Counted from the stretch's first letter, positions 6,729-15,783 are shown. The stretch: DNA of 37,979 nucleotides from CAZFMJ01 sp964520045 (GCA_964520045.1 CAZFMJ010000026.1:1-37979); one strand, 5' to 3'. Program-made: numbers and translations. The notes: generated from the sequence alone by a model not told the origin.

Positions 6729-7709
6729 TTATTCCCAGTTCACCTTGCTGAAGTCAGGCAGAACCGGAGCTGATTTTACATTTTGTTTTTTTATCTCAGC
6801 CGAGGCCGCGCTTGAAGGCTCGCCTAATTCCTTGAATAAGCCGTCGCCCCGCAGATAATATAAGAAATTACCGGCATGGCTTTTGGTGTTTTTCTGAGCG
6901 GTCCATCTGAGATTAAAAATAATGCCCGCCATGGGATTTGCCAGCGTTCCTTCATTGAAGATCAAAGGTTCGCCGTCTTTTTTATTTCTCGCTATTTCCA
7001 TCGCGAAATTAACCTTCCATCCCCAGCCCGCGGTTATTGAAAGAGGCTGTATCGTCACGGCCGAAAGATACTGCCCTTTCCCCTGATAACTGCCTCCGTG
7101 CCGCCACATAACCTGATATTTGCATTTAACCGCCTGATTGCCGAAAAGCCCCTTGACGACGAAATTGTAAACCTTGGCCATGGGAGGCTGCCAGCCCACG
7201 GTCGTCTTTTCCCAGTTTTGCGAATTTTTAACTTCTTCCGGCACTGCGGAAAAATACTGCGTATCCGTGTCTATAACCGGTTTGTTTTCCTTTATTATTC
7301 CATAGACCTTTTCTCCCAAAGTGAACAGCCGTTCCGCGATAGACAGCCAGTCAACGCTTAACGAAGGCGGGCTGTAAGTGCCCGGCCACGATGGACCACC
7401 CGGGAAAGAATTGCCCGGCGGCCATTGATCGGGTACATTGGGAAAAGGAGCGGGGTTATTCGGAATGCCGGGATTTGGCTGAGGCAAAGGCGCCGGCGAA
7501 GGCGGCTGAGGAGGTTCATTAGGCGAAGGCGCAGTCGGCGTCGCAACAACATAAGGAGCAACGCGGACCGAAGTCTTGTCCTCATCGATGGTTACATAAT
7601 ATTTTTCATTATCGATAACTATTTCTTTTGCCGCTGTTACTGAAATTCCAAGAACAGTTATAAATAAAACCGCCGCGACGGAACTTAATGCGTATATATT
7701 TTTTTTCAT
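6729..7709 (-). CDS. Secreted protein with Pro-rich linker, paralogue of the upstream gene
   Basis: 326 residues from ATG 7709, chosen because AAGGAG lies 10 nt upstream; a longer frame to 7739 would overlap the upstream gene. A signal peptide is evident (MKKNIYALSSVAAV..., cleavage near VTAA). After a short folded segment comes a ~60-residue Pro/Asn/Trp-rich linker, then a ~200-residue domain containing GGSYQGKGQYLSAV, GWGWKVNFAMEI and FLYYLRGDGLFKELGEP. The upstream gene shares this domain (GSYKGKGKYLN, WGYKLNL, YIYYIQGNGYFKEIGNP) but lacks the linker. It is probably periplasmic or on the cell surface. No known family is recognised. Confidence 0.8.
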   Translation of the reverse strand: MKKNIYALSSVAAVLFITVLGISVTAAKEIVIDNEKYYVTIDEDKTSVRVAPYVVATPTAPSPNEPPQPPSPAPLPQPNPGIPNNPAPFPNVPDQWPPGNSFPGGPSWPGTYSPPSLSVDWLSIAERLFTLGEKVYGIIKENKPVIDTDTQYFSAVPEEVKNSQNWEKTTVGWQPPMAKVYNFVVKGLFGNQAVKCKYQVMWRHGGSYQGKGQYLSAVTIQPLSITAGWGWKVNFAMEIARNKKDGEPLIFNEGTLANPMAGIIFNLRWTAQKNTKSHAGNFLYYLRGDGLFKELGEPSSAASAEIKKQNVKSAPVLPDFSKVNWE

Positions 7710-7726
7710 TTTAAGCGTTCTCCTTG

Positions 7727-8578
7727 TTATTTCCGCCATGTGCTATTTAGAAGCTGCCGCGCTGATTCATTCTCGTCAAACTCCGGCATTCCTGAATATT
7801 TGTATTCGCCTTTGAACGGATTCCCTATTTCCTTAAAATATCCGTTCCCTTGAATGTAATAGATATATTCGCCGTAAGAATATTTTATCGGAGTTGAAAT
7901 GTTCCAACCCAAAACCATCTGCATCGCAGCCACGGGGTTTTCAATACTGCCTGAGTTTACAATGGAACCCGGCGGAACTACCGCTGTTAAATTTAATTTA
8001 TAGCCCCATAAAACGGAAAGATCGAGCAGTCTGGCCGAGACCATATTGAGATATTTACCTTTCCCTTTATAACTGCCGCTATGCTGACGCGAGACGGCGA
8101 ATTTAACGGACACCACGGTCATTCCGTAAAGATTTTTAGCATAAAAACCGTATACATCCGCATCAGGCTTTGACCAGCCTTCAAGCTGGGAACCGTCGAC
8201 CGCCTCTTTGGGGAGAGCCGCCGCGTACGGCAAATCGACATATACCACGGGACTGCTTTTCTCCACTATCTGCCATAATTGCTTTCCGATATTTATTATT
8301 TGCCCGATCTGCTCCAGTTCGTCCCCGATTTTGCCGGGGGCGGGACTAACAGCAGGGGCTTTTGTGTCGGTCAGCCTTACAAGTCTGATTGAGTCCGAAT
8401 CAATTGTGTATTTGGCAGGGTCCCTCCTGGCGGATTTTATCTCCGCCGCGCTGAATTCCGACGGCATGGCCATGGGATCAAATCCGCTGTTTCCGGAACC
8501 TTCCGCCGCGCATACGCGCAGCGAAAGCGCATACGCCAAAGCCGCCGCCGCTAAAAAACATTTTTTTGCGATAATCAT
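7727..8578 (-). CDS. Secreted protein, first of a tandem paralogous pair
   Basis: 283 residues with a signal peptide (MIIAKKCFLAAAALAYALSLRVCAAE). The C-terminal ~170 residues match the downstream paralogue segment by segment: a Tyr-containing SY(K/Q)GKG(K/Q)YL motif, a Trp-Gly strand, and YIYYIQGNGYFKEIGNP. AAGGA lies upstream of the ATG with long spacing. It starts the two-gene operon closed by the terminator at 6675-6710, and is preceded by the shared promoter module at 8626-8705. It runs divergently from the clostripain-family protease. Function unknown; the pair may form a complex, or the duplicate may have gained a linker for surface presentation. Confidence 0.8.
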   Translation of the reverse strand: MIIAKKCFLAAAALAYALSLRVCAAEGSGNSGFDPMAMPSEFSAAEIKSARRDPAKYTIDSDSIRLVRLTDTKAPAVSPAPGKIGDELEQIGQIINIGKQLWQIVEKSSPVVYVDLPYAAALPKEAVDGSQLEGWSKPDADVYGFYAKNLYGMTVVSVKFAVSRQHSGSYKGKGKYLNMVSARLLDLSVLWGYKLNLTAVVPPGSIVNSGSIENPVAAMQMVLGWNISTPIKYSYGEYIYYIQGNGYFKEIGNPFKGEYKYSGMPEFDENESARQLLNSTWRK

Positions 8579-8625
8579 ATGTGGTTATCCTTGCCCCTTA
8601 AGTTTACGCCGCCGTCTTCATAAGA

Positions 8626-8705
8626 ATTATACCGCCGAATGGCGCATAATGAAAGTGCCGAAAGACCTGCTTTGCGGGGACAAAAGACCTATCGAAAAAT
8701 AGGCC
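8626..8705 (-). promoter_or_regulatory. Promoter module A: tandem GGTC repeats plus TATAAT
   Basis: Reading the minus strand: GGTCTTTTG begins at 8689, GGTCTTTCG at 8667 (22 bp later), and a perfect -10 TATAAT begins at 8631, 36 bp after the start of the second repeat. CCTATTTTTCGATAGG lies just upstream of the first repeat. The layout recurs at 15613-15680 and 29077-29164. No good -35 box is seen, which suggests activator dependence. Confidence 0.65.
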
Positions 8706-8791
8706 TTATTTTGCAGGAAACCGATACCAAATACCCATGTCCTTTACCCAAAAAGCTGGTAGCATATGAGTAACGCGGGGAAGGATTGATT

Positions 8792-10183
8792 ATGAACCAG
8801 GCAGCGATTGCGGTTATAGCGGCGTCATTGATAACGGCTGGACGGCATATATGCGCCGAAACCGTAAAAACCGATTTTGACGGGAACCGGGATACGCGGT
8901 TATCCGCGGAAATAATTAAAAACGCGGCGGCGGCCGCCGATTCTAAAACCAACCCTTACCCGGACGCGGACAAAAGCGGCCGTTCTCAGCCCGCGGAATG
9001 GACCATTATGGTCTATATGAACGGGAAAAACAATCTTGACGAAGACGCTTTAGCCGACATCAATGAGATGGAGCTGATAGGCCAGACTGAAAGAATAAAG
9101 ATTGCGGTAGAAATAGGCCGGATAGCATCCCAGCCGGTTCCCGAACCGTCGGCGGCTGAAAACAGCCTGTCCGGCAGGCGCGCCCGCATAACCGACCCTC
9201 CGGCGCGCCGGTATCCCGGAGAGGACTGGGCCGGAGTCAGGAGGTATAAAATAAAACGCGATCCGGACATGAAAAAAATAAGTTCCGAATTTATAAATTT
9301 GGGGAACAGGGACATGGGGAACTACAAGCATCTTATAGAGTTCGCGAACTGGGCGAAGTCGGAATATCCGGCGCAGAAATATATGCTGATAGTGTGGAAT
9401 CACGGCGACGGATGGCGCTTTGACCGCCCCGAAACGACAAGCAGGAGCATTTCTTTTGATGATGAAACGCGCAACGCCATAACGATCCCCCAGCTTGCGG
9501 CCGCGCTAAGGAGCATAGGCGGCGTGGATGTGTATGCAAGCGACGCCTGTCTTATGCAGATGGCGGAAGTGGCGTATGAAATACGCAGTTTTGCGAAAGT
9601 GATAGTGGGCTCCCAGGAAACCGAACCGGGCACGGGGTATCCGTACAATATTCTGCTTAAAAATTTTAATCTTCACTCCAATCTCACGCCTAAAGCCGCT
9701 GGATATTATACCGCGCTGGCATACAGAGATGCGTACAAAGATCAGACAAGAGACAGGGTTACGCAGTCCGCCGTCTGGGGAGGCGCCGTCATGACGGAAT
9801 TTCGCGGAAAATTTGACGAATGGCTGGAATGCGCGATGAAAACCGGAAAACGGGAAATATTTAAAAATGCATGGATAAACAGCCAGTCTTTCAGAGATCC
9901 GGAATATAAAGACCTGATGCATTTTGTAAGCTATGCGGGTTCTGAGTCTTCAGCGCCTAACGACCTAAAAGCCAAAACAAAAGAATTGGCGGATCTTTTT
10001 TACGGGAAGGTGCTCATACTTAACGGAACTCCGCAAAATCATTACAAAAATGCTTACGGACTGTCGATTTATGCCCCGGCAATAAAATCAGGCTATGATT
10101 ATTTCCGGAATTTTTACAAAAGCATGCTGTGGTCCAAAGACGGAAAGTGGGATGAATTCATAGACTGGTATCTCAATAAGTAA
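8792..10183 (+). CDS. Secreted clostripain-family (C11) cysteine protease
   Basis: 463 residues from ATG 8792, preceded by GGAAGGA at good spacing. A signal peptide (MNQAAIAVIAASLITAG...) is followed by two Asp-rich segments, DFDGNRDTRLSAE and DADKSGRSQPAE, that look like EF-hand or dockerin-type calcium loops. The protease domain opens with WTIMVYMNGKNNLDEDA and carries the catalytic His204 in WNHGDGW and Cys253 in SDACLMQM. VIVGSQETEPGTGYPY also fits the family. Clostripain-like enzymes usually cleave after Arg or other basic residues. It probably acts outside the inner membrane. It is monocistronic by context, with a strong terminator 12 nt downstream. Confidence 0.88.
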   Translation: MNQAAIAVIAASLITAGRHICAETVKTDFDGNRDTRLSAEIIKNAAAAADSKTNPYPDADKSGRSQPAEWTIMVYMNGKNNLDEDALADINEMELIGQTERIKIAVEIGRIASQPVPEPSAAENSLSGRRARITDPPARRYPGEDWAGVRRYKIKRDPDMKKISSEFINLGNRDMGNYKHLIEFANWAKSEYPAQKYMLIVWNHGDGWRFDRPETTSRSISFDDETRNAITIPQLAAALRSIGGVDVYASDACLMQMAEVAYEIRSFAKVIVGSQETEPGTGYPYNILLKNFNLHSNLTPKAAGYYTALAYRDAYKDQTRDRVTQSAVWGGAVMTEFRGKFDEWLECAMKTGKREIFKNAWINSQSFRDPEYKDLMHFVSYAGSESSAPNDLKAKTKELADLFYGKVLILNGTPQNHYKNAYGLSIYAPAIKSGYDYFRNFYKSMLWSKDGKWDEFIDWYLNK

Positions 10184-10194
10184 TTTGCCTCAAT

Positions 10195-10235
10195 AAAAGA
10201 GCCTCCCGAGAAATCTCTCGGGAGGCTCTTTTTAT
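10195..10235 (+). terminator. Rho-independent terminator of the protease gene
   Basis: A 16-bp stem AAAAGAGCCTCCCGAG with its complement, 6-nt loop, followed by TTTTTAT. The A-run on the other side could also terminate leftward transcription. Confidence 0.92.
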
Positions 10236-10257
10236 ATTTTGCAAGTATCAGGTTATT

Positions 10258-10318
10258 TAGACTGAAGGCTATTAGTTTCTTATTTGTACCTTCAGACTAA
10301 CAGTCTTCAGCCTATCCG
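10258..10318. repeat. Imperfect inverted repeat downstream of the PFOR gene
   Basis: GACTGAAGGCTATTAG on the left faces CTAACAGTCTTCAGCC on the right, and CTTCAG recurs within the right arm. It lies just past the stop of the oxidoreductase (minus strand). It could end that transcript, though no clear T-run is present. Its tandem-plus-inverted layout recalls the heptamer elements elsewhere. Confidence 0.5.
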
Positions 10319-10326
10319 CCTTTTTT

Positions 10327-13300
10327 TTATCCCACCTGCGCCGGCACTTTTCCGTTTTCCTTCTGCGAATCGCACTGCATGGCGGCTATCTGCCTGTAGA
10401 CGCTGAGCCTCCATGCATTTTCCGCCTCCGCAATTTTAAGGAGCTTCTTCGCGTTCTCGGGATCCGACTGCATAAGGGTGCGGAACCGTATCTCGCTTTT
10501 CATGAAATCCTCAAGCGAAATAACGGGAGCTCCGCTGTCAAGCGCGAGAGGATTTTTATTCTGCGCCCTGAGCGCCGGATTAAACCTGAAAAGAGGCCAT
10601 CTGCCGGACTGCACCGCCTTTTTCTCCTGGTCCATTCCAGAACGCATATCTATGCCGTGGGCTATGCAGTGGCTGTAAGCCATTATCAGAGCGGGGCCGT
10701 CGTAGTTTTCCGCCTCGGCAAAGGCTTTCACCGCCTGATTGAAATTGGCGCCCATGGCAACGCTGGCCACATAGATATTGCCGTAAGTCATGGCCAGCAT
10801 GGCAAGATCTTTCTTAGGCATTGTCTTTCCGCCCGCCGCAAACAATGCGACCGCTCCCCTTGGAGTGGATTTGGACATCTGGCCGCCGGTATTCGAGTAG
10901 ACTTCGGTATCAAGAACCAGAGCGCGCACCCTTTTTCCGCTGGCAAGCACGTGGTCCAGTCCGCCGTAGCCTATGTCATAGGCCCAGCCGTCGCCGCCTA
11001 CGGCCCACACTGATTTTTTAATAAGGTTGTCCGCGAGACTGAGCATCTTTTTGGCGTCGGTTTCGGAGCGCGAAGCGAGTATTTTTTTGAGATCGGTCAC
11101 TCTTGCGCGCTGTTGTTCTATCTCAATCCAGTCTTTCTGAGCGCAATTGAGTATCTCATCCGCCAGTTTTTTATCCGCGGACAATATGCCGGAGGACAAG
11201 GAGGAAAGAAGCTGTCCGGCGTGTTCCTCAAGCTTGTCGAACGCCACTCTCATTCCGAAGCCGAATTCCGCATTGTCCTCAAACAGCGAATTGGACCATG
11301 CAGGGCCGCAGCCGTCCGGCCTTGCCGTATAGGGCGTAGTGGGCAGATTTCCGCCGTATATGGACGAACAGCCGGTGGCGTTGGCTATAACGAGATGATC
11401 GCCGAAAAGCTGGGTAAGAAGCTTTACATACGGCGTCTCTCCGCAGCCGGCGCAGGCTCCCGAAAACTCAAACAGCGGAGTCACAAGCTGGCTTCCCCTT
11501 ACGGTCGCCCTGCTGACCTTTGCGGAACCGAGGTCTTTGAGAGACAGGAAAAATTTAAAGTTTTCCTTTTCGGTTTCCCTCAGAGGGATCTGCGGCTGGA
11601 GATTTATGGCTTTGCGCTCCGTTTTATTGCCTTTTTCATCTTTGGCATAAGCCGGGCAGTTGTGCACGCAGGCCCCGCAGCCGGTGCAGTCTTCAATCGC
11701 GGTCTGAACCGTGACTTTCAGGCCTTTTAAGTCGGTCTTTCCTTCCGCAGACTTAAACGTCGACGGAGCATTTTTGAGCTCGGCGGAATCATAAGCCTTT
11801 ATCCGTATGGCCGCATGCGGGCATACAAGACTGCATATGCCGCACTGTATGCAGACCGCAGAATCCCAGACGGGGCTTTCAAGAGCTATATTGCGCTTTT
11901 CATACATGGCGGTGCCCGTGGGATATGCGCCGTCCACGGGGAATGCCGACACCGGAAGAGTATCGCCCTTAAACGCTATCATGCTGCCGAGGACTTCTTT
12001 CACGAATTTCGGCGAATCTTTCGGCACTATCGGGGGCCTGCATATTTTCGAGGAAACAGCCGCCGGAATTTTAACTTCCTCAATGGCGGCCAGAGTGCCG
12101 TCGACCGCGGCGAAATTTTTCTTGACCACATCCTCGCCTTTTCTGGCATAAGTTTTCTTAATGGCGTTTTTCACGGCCGTCACTGCCTCGTCTTTGGGCA
12201 ATACTCCGGAAATGCCGAAAAAAGCGGTCTGCATTATCACGTTTATCCTGTTTCCCATGCCCGTTTCTTTGGCTATTTCAGCGGCGTTTATGACAAAAAA
12301 TTTGAGTTTTTTGTCTATTATGGATTTCTGGACCTCGCAGGGTATTTTATCCCAGACCTCTTTTGCCGGGTAGGGGCTGTTGAGGAGGAACACCCCCCCC
12401 TCCTGCGCTTTGTCAAGCATCTCGTATTTTTCAAGGAACGAGAACTGATGACAGCCTATGAACCTTGCTTTTGAAATAAGATACGGCGCCTTTATGGGAT
12501 TTTTTCCGAAGCGCACGTGGGAGACGGTCATTGAACCCGCCTTTTTTGAATCATACACGAAATATCCCTGAGCGTGATTGCCGGTCTCCTCGCTTATTAT
12601 CTTTATCGTATTTTTATTCGCGCCCACCGTGCCGTCCGAGCCCAGTCCGAAGAAAAGGCCGCGGAACACTTCGGGGCTTTCCACGTCCCAGCAGGAATCG
12701 TATTTAAGGCTGGCGCCGGTGACGTCGTCCTCTATACCCACCGTGAAATGATTTTTCGGCTTTGCCGCTTTGAGATTGTCGAAAACAGCCTTGGCCATGC
12801 AGGGAGTGAATTCCTTTGAGCCGAGCCCGTACCTTCCGCCTACCATCACGGGCAGACGGCTTATGCGCCCCTCATTGACGCCGAGCGCCGCCGCGGACAG
12901 CGCGTCCCCGTAAAGGGGCTCGCCCACGGAACCGGCCTCTTTCGTCCGGTCAAGAACGGCTATGGATTTCACCGTCTTGGGAAGCGCGGAGAGAAAATCT
13001 TCCACGGAGAACGGGCGGTAAACCCTTACCTTAATAACGCCCGTCTTTTCTCCCGACTTATTGAGATACTCGGCGGTCTCCTGAACCGTATCCGCTCCGG
13101 AACCCATAATTACAACAACCCTTTCGGCGTCGGGCGCGCCGGAGTAATCGAACAGGGAGTATTTCCTGCCGGACAGGCCCGCAAATTTTTCCATGACTTT
13201 TTTGATAATCGCGGGGGCCGCGTCATAATACTTGTTGACCGCTTCCCTGCTCTGGAAAAACACGTCGGGATTCTGGGCCGTGCCCTTAAGAACCGGGCGC

Positions 13301-13932
13301 TCGGGGTTCAAGGCGCGGGTTTTATGCATGAGAATAAATTTCTCGTCAAGCATTTCTTTCATGGTTTCAAAGGATATGACATCCACCATGTTGACTTCAT
13401 GTGAAGTCCTGAATCCATCGAAATAATGCAGAACGGGGAGGCGGGACTCCAGCGAAGCCGCCTGCGCTATCAGCGCGAAATCCATTACTTCCTGCGGATT
13501 GGCCGAAGCCATGAGAGCAAAGCCGGTCTGCCGGCAGGCCATGACGTCCGAATGGTCCCCAAATATGGATAGGGCATGGCTGGCCACGGCGCGCGCCGAG
13601 ACATGAAAAACGGTAGGCGTAAGCTCACCTGCTATCTTATACATGTTGGGGATCATGAGAAGCAGGCCCTGCGAAGCGGTGAAGGTGGTAGTGAGGGCGC
13701 CGGCGCTTAAAGCTCCGTGAACCGCTCCCGAGGCTCCGCCTTCGGACTGCAGTTCGGAAACCACGGGCGTTATTCCCCATATATTTTTTTCGCCTTTGGC
13801 CGACTTCATATCGCATACTTCGCCCATGACCGACGAGGGGGTTATGGGATAAATGGCAATGACTTCATTTGTGGCATGGGCGACATAAGCGGCCGCTGTG
13901 TTTCCGTCCATTGCGGCAAAATTCTTTTTCAT
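10327..13932 (-). CDS. nifJ: Pyruvate:ferredoxin/flavodoxin oxidoreductase, single-chain
   Basis: 1201 residues, the normal length for the fused homodimeric enzyme, which converts pyruvate, CoA and oxidised ferredoxin or flavodoxin to acetyl-CoA, CO2 and reduced carrier. The domain order is canonical: pyrimidine-binding N-terminus (VAHATNEVIAIYPITPSSVMGE), gamma domain, a two-[4Fe-4S] ferredoxin insert (CIQCGICSLVCPHAA near 692; CTGCGACVHNCPAYA near 747), then a thiamine-diphosphate domain with the proximal cluster motif CAGCGE near 827, GDGWAYDIGYGGLDHV near 979 and VYSNTGGQMSKSTP. All cluster cysteines are present. AGGAG lies before the ATG. It implies anaerobic pyruvate metabolism in the cytoplasm. 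The gene stands alone. Confidence 0.97.
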   Translation of the reverse strand: MKKNFAAMDGNTAAAYVAHATNEVIAIYPITPSSVMGEVCDMKSAKGEKNIWGITPVVSELQSEGGASGAVHGALSAGALTTTFTASQGLLLMIPNMYKIAGELTPTVFHVSARAVASHALSIFGDHSDVMACRQTGFALMASANPQEVMDFALIAQAASLESRLPVLHYFDGFRTSHEVNMVDVISFETMKEMLDEKFILMHKTRALNPERPVLKGTAQNPDVFFQSREAVNKYYDAAPAIIKKVMEKFAGLSGRKYSLFDYSGAPDAERVVVIMGSGADTVQETAEYLNKSGEKTGVIKVRVYRPFSVEDFLSALPKTVKSIAVLDRTKEAGSVGEPLYGDALSAAALGVNEGRISRLPVMVGGRYGLGSKEFTPCMAKAVFDNLKAAKPKNHFTVGIEDDVTGASLKYDSCWDVESPEVFRGLFFGLGSDGTVGANKNTIKIISEETGNHAQGYFVYDSKKAGSMTVSHVRFGKNPIKAPYLISKARFIGCHQFSFLEKYEMLDKAQEGGVFLLNSPYPAKEVWDKIPCEVQKSIIDKKLKFFVINAAEIAKETGMGNRINVIMQTAFFGISGVLPKDEAVTAVKNAIKKTYARKGEDVVKKNFAAVDGTLAAIEEVKIPAAVSSKICRPPIVPKDSPKFVKEVLGSMIAFKGDTLPVSAFPVDGAYPTGTAMYEKRNIALESPVWDSAVCIQCGICSLVCPHAAIRIKAYDSAELKNAPSTFKSAEGKTDLKGLKVTVQTAIEDCTGCGACVHNCPAYAKDEKGNKTERKAINLQPQIPLRETEKENFKFFLSLKDLGSAKVSRATVRGSQLVTPLFEFSGACAGCGETPYVKLLTQLFGDHLVIANATGCSSIYGGNLPTTPYTARPDGCGPAWSNSLFEDNAEFGFGMRVAFDKLEEHAGQLLSSLSSGILSADKKLADEILNCAQKDWIEIEQQRARVTDLKKILASRSETDAKKMLSLADNLIKKSVWAVGGDGWAYDIGYGGLDHVLASGKRVRALVLDTEVYSNTGGQMSKSTPRGAVALFAAGGKTMPKKDLAMLAMTYGNIYVASVAMGANFNQAVKAFAEAENYDGPALIMAYSHCIAHGIDMRSGMDQEKKAVQSGRWPLFRFNPALRAQNKNPLALDSGAPVISLEDFMKSEIRFRTLMQSDPENAKKLLKIAEAENAWRLSVYRQIAAMQCDSQKENGKVPAQVG

Positions 13933-13987
13933 CTGTGATCTCCTTTTTTTTGGCAGGACCTGTTGATTGAAGCTAAATCGTATATAG

Positions 13988-14015
13988 TGTATATTTTTTT
14001 TGACCCTTTGCTCAA
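13988..14015 (-). promoter_or_regulatory. Candidate sigma-70-type promoter for nifJ
   Basis: On the minus strand, TTGAGC (14015-14010), a 16-nt spacer rich in A, then TATACA (13993-13988), about 55 nt before the ATG. The -35 overlaps the perfect palindrome CTCAAATTTGAG (14011-14022), a possible operator. Confidence 0.45.
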
Positions 14016-14026
14016 ATTTGAGACGA

Positions 14027-14070
14027 AAAAAAAAGAAACAAGAGCCTATGCAAAGCTCCTGTTTCTTTTT
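14027..14070 (-). terminator. Terminator after the DUF481-like gene
   Basis: Stem AAAGAAACAAGAGC against GCTCCTGTTTCTTT with one mismatch and a short loop; the minus-strand transcript ends in a U-rich run. It lies 10 nt past the stop at 14080. Confidence 0.8.
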
Positions 14071-14079
14071 AAATATGAG

Positions 14080-14871
14080 TTATTTCCCCAGATGGAATAC
14101 CAAAGACTGCGTCATGGAAAAATCGTTCTTTTTTACGCCGGCAAACGGCCTGCTGTCATATTCATCCGAGAGCGCTAACCTTAAGGACAGCTTCTCCGGT
14201 TTAATGGTAAATTGCGCGTAAAATTCATTGTAAATCCTGTAATTCGAAAAATCTGAGACATCGCCGTAATATAGAAAATCATTGCCGATTTCCATGGAAC
14301 CGCTTACCGGTATCCTGAAATTAAGCCTGCCGTTCGCGCGCCATATTCTGGTTTCATAGCCGGTGTCATAACGGGCGTATTCGGGAAGAATGCCGACAGA
14401 CACAAGCGAAGGACTGAAAATATCCGGCATAAATCCGTGAAAGCACAGGCCCGCTCCGTTGGCGGTGCGGTATTTGAGCTTAAGAAAATAATTGTGCGCA
14501 TGGGTCGACCATGCCCAGATATTGACGCCGGGGCCGGCGGCGTAAACATAAAGGACAGACCCCCTGAATTTGTCCATTAAAGTATTCCCGCTGAAAGAAG
14601 TGTAAGAGTTGTCGCCTTCCACGAACAGCGAATTGGTTTGATTGATTTTTCGCGCGTAGCGCAGACTTCCGCCTACGGAACGGCTTTCGGTATTGCCGTC
14701 CATATAATTACCGCTGGCCATAATGTCCAGCTTCTGTTTCTCAACGTTAAACCAGAGCTCGGGAGGACTGGCGCGCAGATCGTCCATGCGGGCAAATACC
14801 TGGGCCGACGACTGCCCCGCGAAAACACCGGCGCACAAACTGACGAGTGTTAATATATACGCTGTTTTCAT
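14080..14871 (-). CDS. Predicted outer-membrane beta-barrel, DUF481 (YdiY)-like
   Basis: 263 residues with a signal peptide ending near QSSAQ. The mature part is a series of amphipathic alternating strands with aromatic girdles, such as KQKLDIMASGNYMDGN, SLFVEGDNSY, TGYETRIWRANGRLNFRIPV and LSLRLALSDEYDSRPF. This is typical of DUF481-type barrels, in which strands alternate with short turns and the last strands read DEYDSRP...KNDFSMTQSLVFHLG. The start overlaps the stop of the upstream secreted gene by 4 nt (ATGA), so the two are coupled; GAGGAG precedes the ATG. Substrate or role unknown. Confidence 0.65.
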   Translation of the reverse strand: MKTAYILTLVSLCAGVFAGQSSAQVFARMDDLRASPPELWFNVEKQKLDIMASGNYMDGNTESRSVGGSLRYARKINQTNSLFVEGDNSYTSFSGNTLMDKFRGSVLYVYAAGPGVNIWAWSTHAHNYFLKLKYRTANGAGLCFHGFMPDIFSPSLVSVGILPEYARYDTGYETRIWRANGRLNFRIPVSGSMEIGNDFLYYGDVSDFSNYRIYNEFYAQFTIKPEKLSLRLALSDEYDSRPFAGVKKNDFSMTQSLVFHLGK

Positions 14872-15554
14872 AATCGCTCCTCATTATTAAATTGTTTTTT
14901 TAGCTCTTTCCACAAATCTTTCTGTATGACACTGCCTCCGTTATATTTGGAAATATACACCGGCTTTGAAGTCCTGCTCACGTAAAATTTGTGGCTGTTC
15001 CCGCTGCCGCCATAGTTGCTGTCCAAACCTTCCTTAGAAGCAGTGAGTTTGGACTGCCCCATTCTCAAAGCTTCTGAGGAAGGAATGGGGCTGAATGAAA
15101 ACTCTATTTCCTCGATAGCTCCTCCATCATAGCCGGTAAGACTTCCGCTTTCAAACGGCTCGGACAAGTAGCCTCTTAAATTTTCGTTCCTGTTTATGTA
15201 GAACAGCCGTTCTGTCTGGGATATTTTTTCGGTTTTTTCGCTGTAATAGCCGGCGCGCGTTTTTGCCGTTACAAAGAGACTTCCCTGTGACTTCGCGCAG
15301 GACTGCCCTTCGGGACTGCCTGAATCCAGCCAGTCAAACCCCGGCTCTTTGTATCCGATAATATACTGCGTGAGCATGCAGGAGCTTTGGACCCGGGCCA
15401 GCACCGCATTCCCCTGAGTATCGACATAAAGCTTTTGGGCGCAGTATTTATTGTTAGGGTAATTCGAAGCGGAAGTGCCGGAACAAAGCAAAATGCCGGC
15501 CATGGCAATCATAAGGGGAAGATTGCGCGCTTTCCTGAATATTATTTTTTTCAT
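14868..15554 (-). CDS. Secreted protein of unknown function, coupled to the barrel
   Basis: 228 residues with a signal peptide (MKKIIFRKARNLPLMIAMAGILLCSG). The C before SG could suit a lipoprotein, but the box is poor. The mature protein has three Cys residues (YCAQK, SSCML, QSCAK) and Gly/Ser-rich segments. GGAGG precedes the ATG. It is the first gene of the two-gene operon with the DUF481-like barrel and is driven by promoter module B. No family is recognised; partnership with the barrel is inferred only from coupling. Confidence 0.7.
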   Translation of the reverse strand: MKKIIFRKARNLPLMIAMAGILLCSGTSASNYPNNKYCAQKLYVDTQGNAVLARVQSSCMLTQYIIGYKEPGFDWLDSGSPEGQSCAKSQGSLFVTAKTRAGYYSEKTEKISQTERLFYINRNENLRGYLSEPFESGSLTGYDGGAIEEIEFSFSPIPSSEALRMGQSKLTASKEGLDSNYGGSGNSHKFYVSRTSKPVYISKYNGGSVIQKDLWKELKKQFNNEERL

Positions 15555-15612
15555 AAGCGCCTCCGATATCTAACGCCGCCGCCCAGATTTAGGTGAATTC
15601 ATGTGACACTAA

Positions 15613-15680
15613 ATTATACAGCGGGAAAGCGCTGCGCGCATGAGGCAAAAGACCCGCCTTTTCAGGGCCAAAGGACCTAT
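15613..15680 (-). promoter_or_regulatory. Promoter module B: tandem GGTC repeats plus TATAAT
   Basis: On the minus strand, GGTCCTTTGGCCC begins at 15677, GGTCTTTTGCC at 15654 (23 bp later) and TATAAT at 15618, again 36 bp after the second repeat's start. AATAGGTC precedes the first site, as in module A. It lies about 60 bp upstream of the secreted-protein start. Confidence 0.65.
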
Positions 15681-15687
15681 TCTAAAA

Positions 15688-15783
15688 GAGGGTAAAAGGG
15701 AGACGGTAGACGTCCCAAATAATCCTTAAAAGCAGTGTGTTTGGGACTGTCCCATTCTCACGACTTTTCGGAAAGAATGGGAC
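15688..15783. repeat. Short heptamer array and two GGGAC inverted repeats
   Basis: 15688-15710 reads GAGGGTA AAAGGGA GACGGTA GAC, a small copy of the 7-bp array family. It is followed by GTCCCAAA (15712-15719) pairing with TTTGGGAC (15740-15747), and GTCCCATTCT (15749-15758) pairing with AGAATGGGAC (15774-15783). The second stem lies just past the nitroreductase stop and may help end that transcript. Confidence 0.6.

Noticed and set aside
8738..8796. Fourth copy of the GGTC promoter module before the protease
   Set aside because: TGTCCTTTACCC resembles one repeat, but no second repeat or -10 box lies at the required spacing.
10478..13426. Many plus-strand frames inside the oxidoreductase gene, one of 219 codons
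   Set aside because: Shadows of a GC-rich conserved gene on the other strand; no protein-like composition or ribosome-binding sites.
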